NCBI GenBank assembly: GCA_011330835.1
Contig: DRPO01000327.1
Span: 1-5,934, forward strand
Reading direction: 5' to 3'
Source: Gammaproteobacteria bacterium
GTDB taxonomy: Bacteria > Pseudomonadota > Gammaproteobacteria > UWMA-0217
DNA: 5,934 bases
The first letter of the stretch is position 1. Every line of letters begins with the position of its first letter. The notes beneath the pieces are model-generated. The model searched no databases. It worked only from the letters and a program-made list of their open reading frames with translations, and was not told where the DNA came from. The position numbers and the translations under genes were made by a program. Of the stretch, positions 5,824-5,934 are shown piece after piece.

Positions 5824-5840
5824 TTGGCCAGTGAGGCCAA
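5824..5840 (+). terminator. Weak hairpin just after tRNA-Leu
   Basis: TTGGCC (5824-5829) and GGCCAA (5835-5840) form a perfect 6-bp stem with an AGTGA loop, three bases after the tRNA CCA end. No T-run follows, so it is not a standard intrinsic terminator. It may be a 3' structure for RNase processing or a Rho-assisted stop, given the C-rich tract at 5898-5916 farther downstream. The rest of 5841-5934 shows no gene. Confidence 0.3.
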
Positions 5841-5934
5841 ATCGGCAAGCAACCGCCGACGCCCGCGAACCGATCGCCCACGGATCAATCACTTAAACCC
5901 CCCACCCCCGACCCCCGTGTGAAACCGCTCAACA

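Noticed and set aside
5698..5922. 74-codon plus-strand frame spanning the tRNA
   Set aside because: It reads straight through tRNA-Leu and the C-rich tract, so it is not a gene.

Overview
The window reads as ordinary chromosome of a GC-rich gammaproteobacterium. The evidence is an rnr-rlmB (RNase R / 23S rRNA Gm2251 methyltransferase) operon with strongly gammaproteobacterial-looking proteins, a YcgL-family protein (a family found mostly in Gammaproteobacteria), and a tRNA-Leu(CAG) with an encoded CCA end. The genus cannot be fixed from this sequence alone.

Layout, left to right. At 1-93 is the 3' end of an unidentified plus-strand gene. It runs tail-to-tail into a ycgL-like gene on the minus strand, and the two overlap by 14 bp. 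From 338 to 623 is a non-coding gap built mostly of three copies of a GC-rich hairpin repeat (two direct, one inverted), resembling a REP/BIME element. From 624 to 2228 (minus) is a membrane-anchored GGDEF-EAL protein that should make and/or degrade cyclic di-GMP. Its diguanylate cyclase and phosphodiesterase signature residues are largely intact, but it has no sensor domain, lacks the inhibitory I-site, and carries an unusual four-cysteine cluster next to the EAL active site. From 2229 to 2649 is a long intergenic region with a candidate promoter, a long structured leader for the GGDEF-EAL gene, and competing inverted repeats. At 2650-2677 is a perfect 11-bp palindrome that overlaps the rlmB stop codon. 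It could be a terminator, and it also matches the CRP/Vfr operator consensus exactly. From 2667 to 5622 (minus) is the rnr-rlmB operon, with an 8-nt start/stop overlap. At 5734-5820 is tRNA-Leu(CAG) on the plus strand, divergent from rnr, behind a promoter with a perfect -35 box. The last 114 bases hold a small hairpin and a C-rich tract but no gene.

Functionally, rnr and rlmB form an RNA-metabolism unit (RNA decay plus ribosomal RNA methylation). The GGDEF-EAL gene lies downstream on the same strand but appears to be a separate transcription unit with its own promoter. I found no mobile element, CRISPR array, defence system or clear novel gene system. The most interesting signals are the dual-nature palindrome at the rlmB end, the cysteine cluster in the EAL domain, the structured leader and upstream inverted repeats, and the RNase R that lacks a basic tail.
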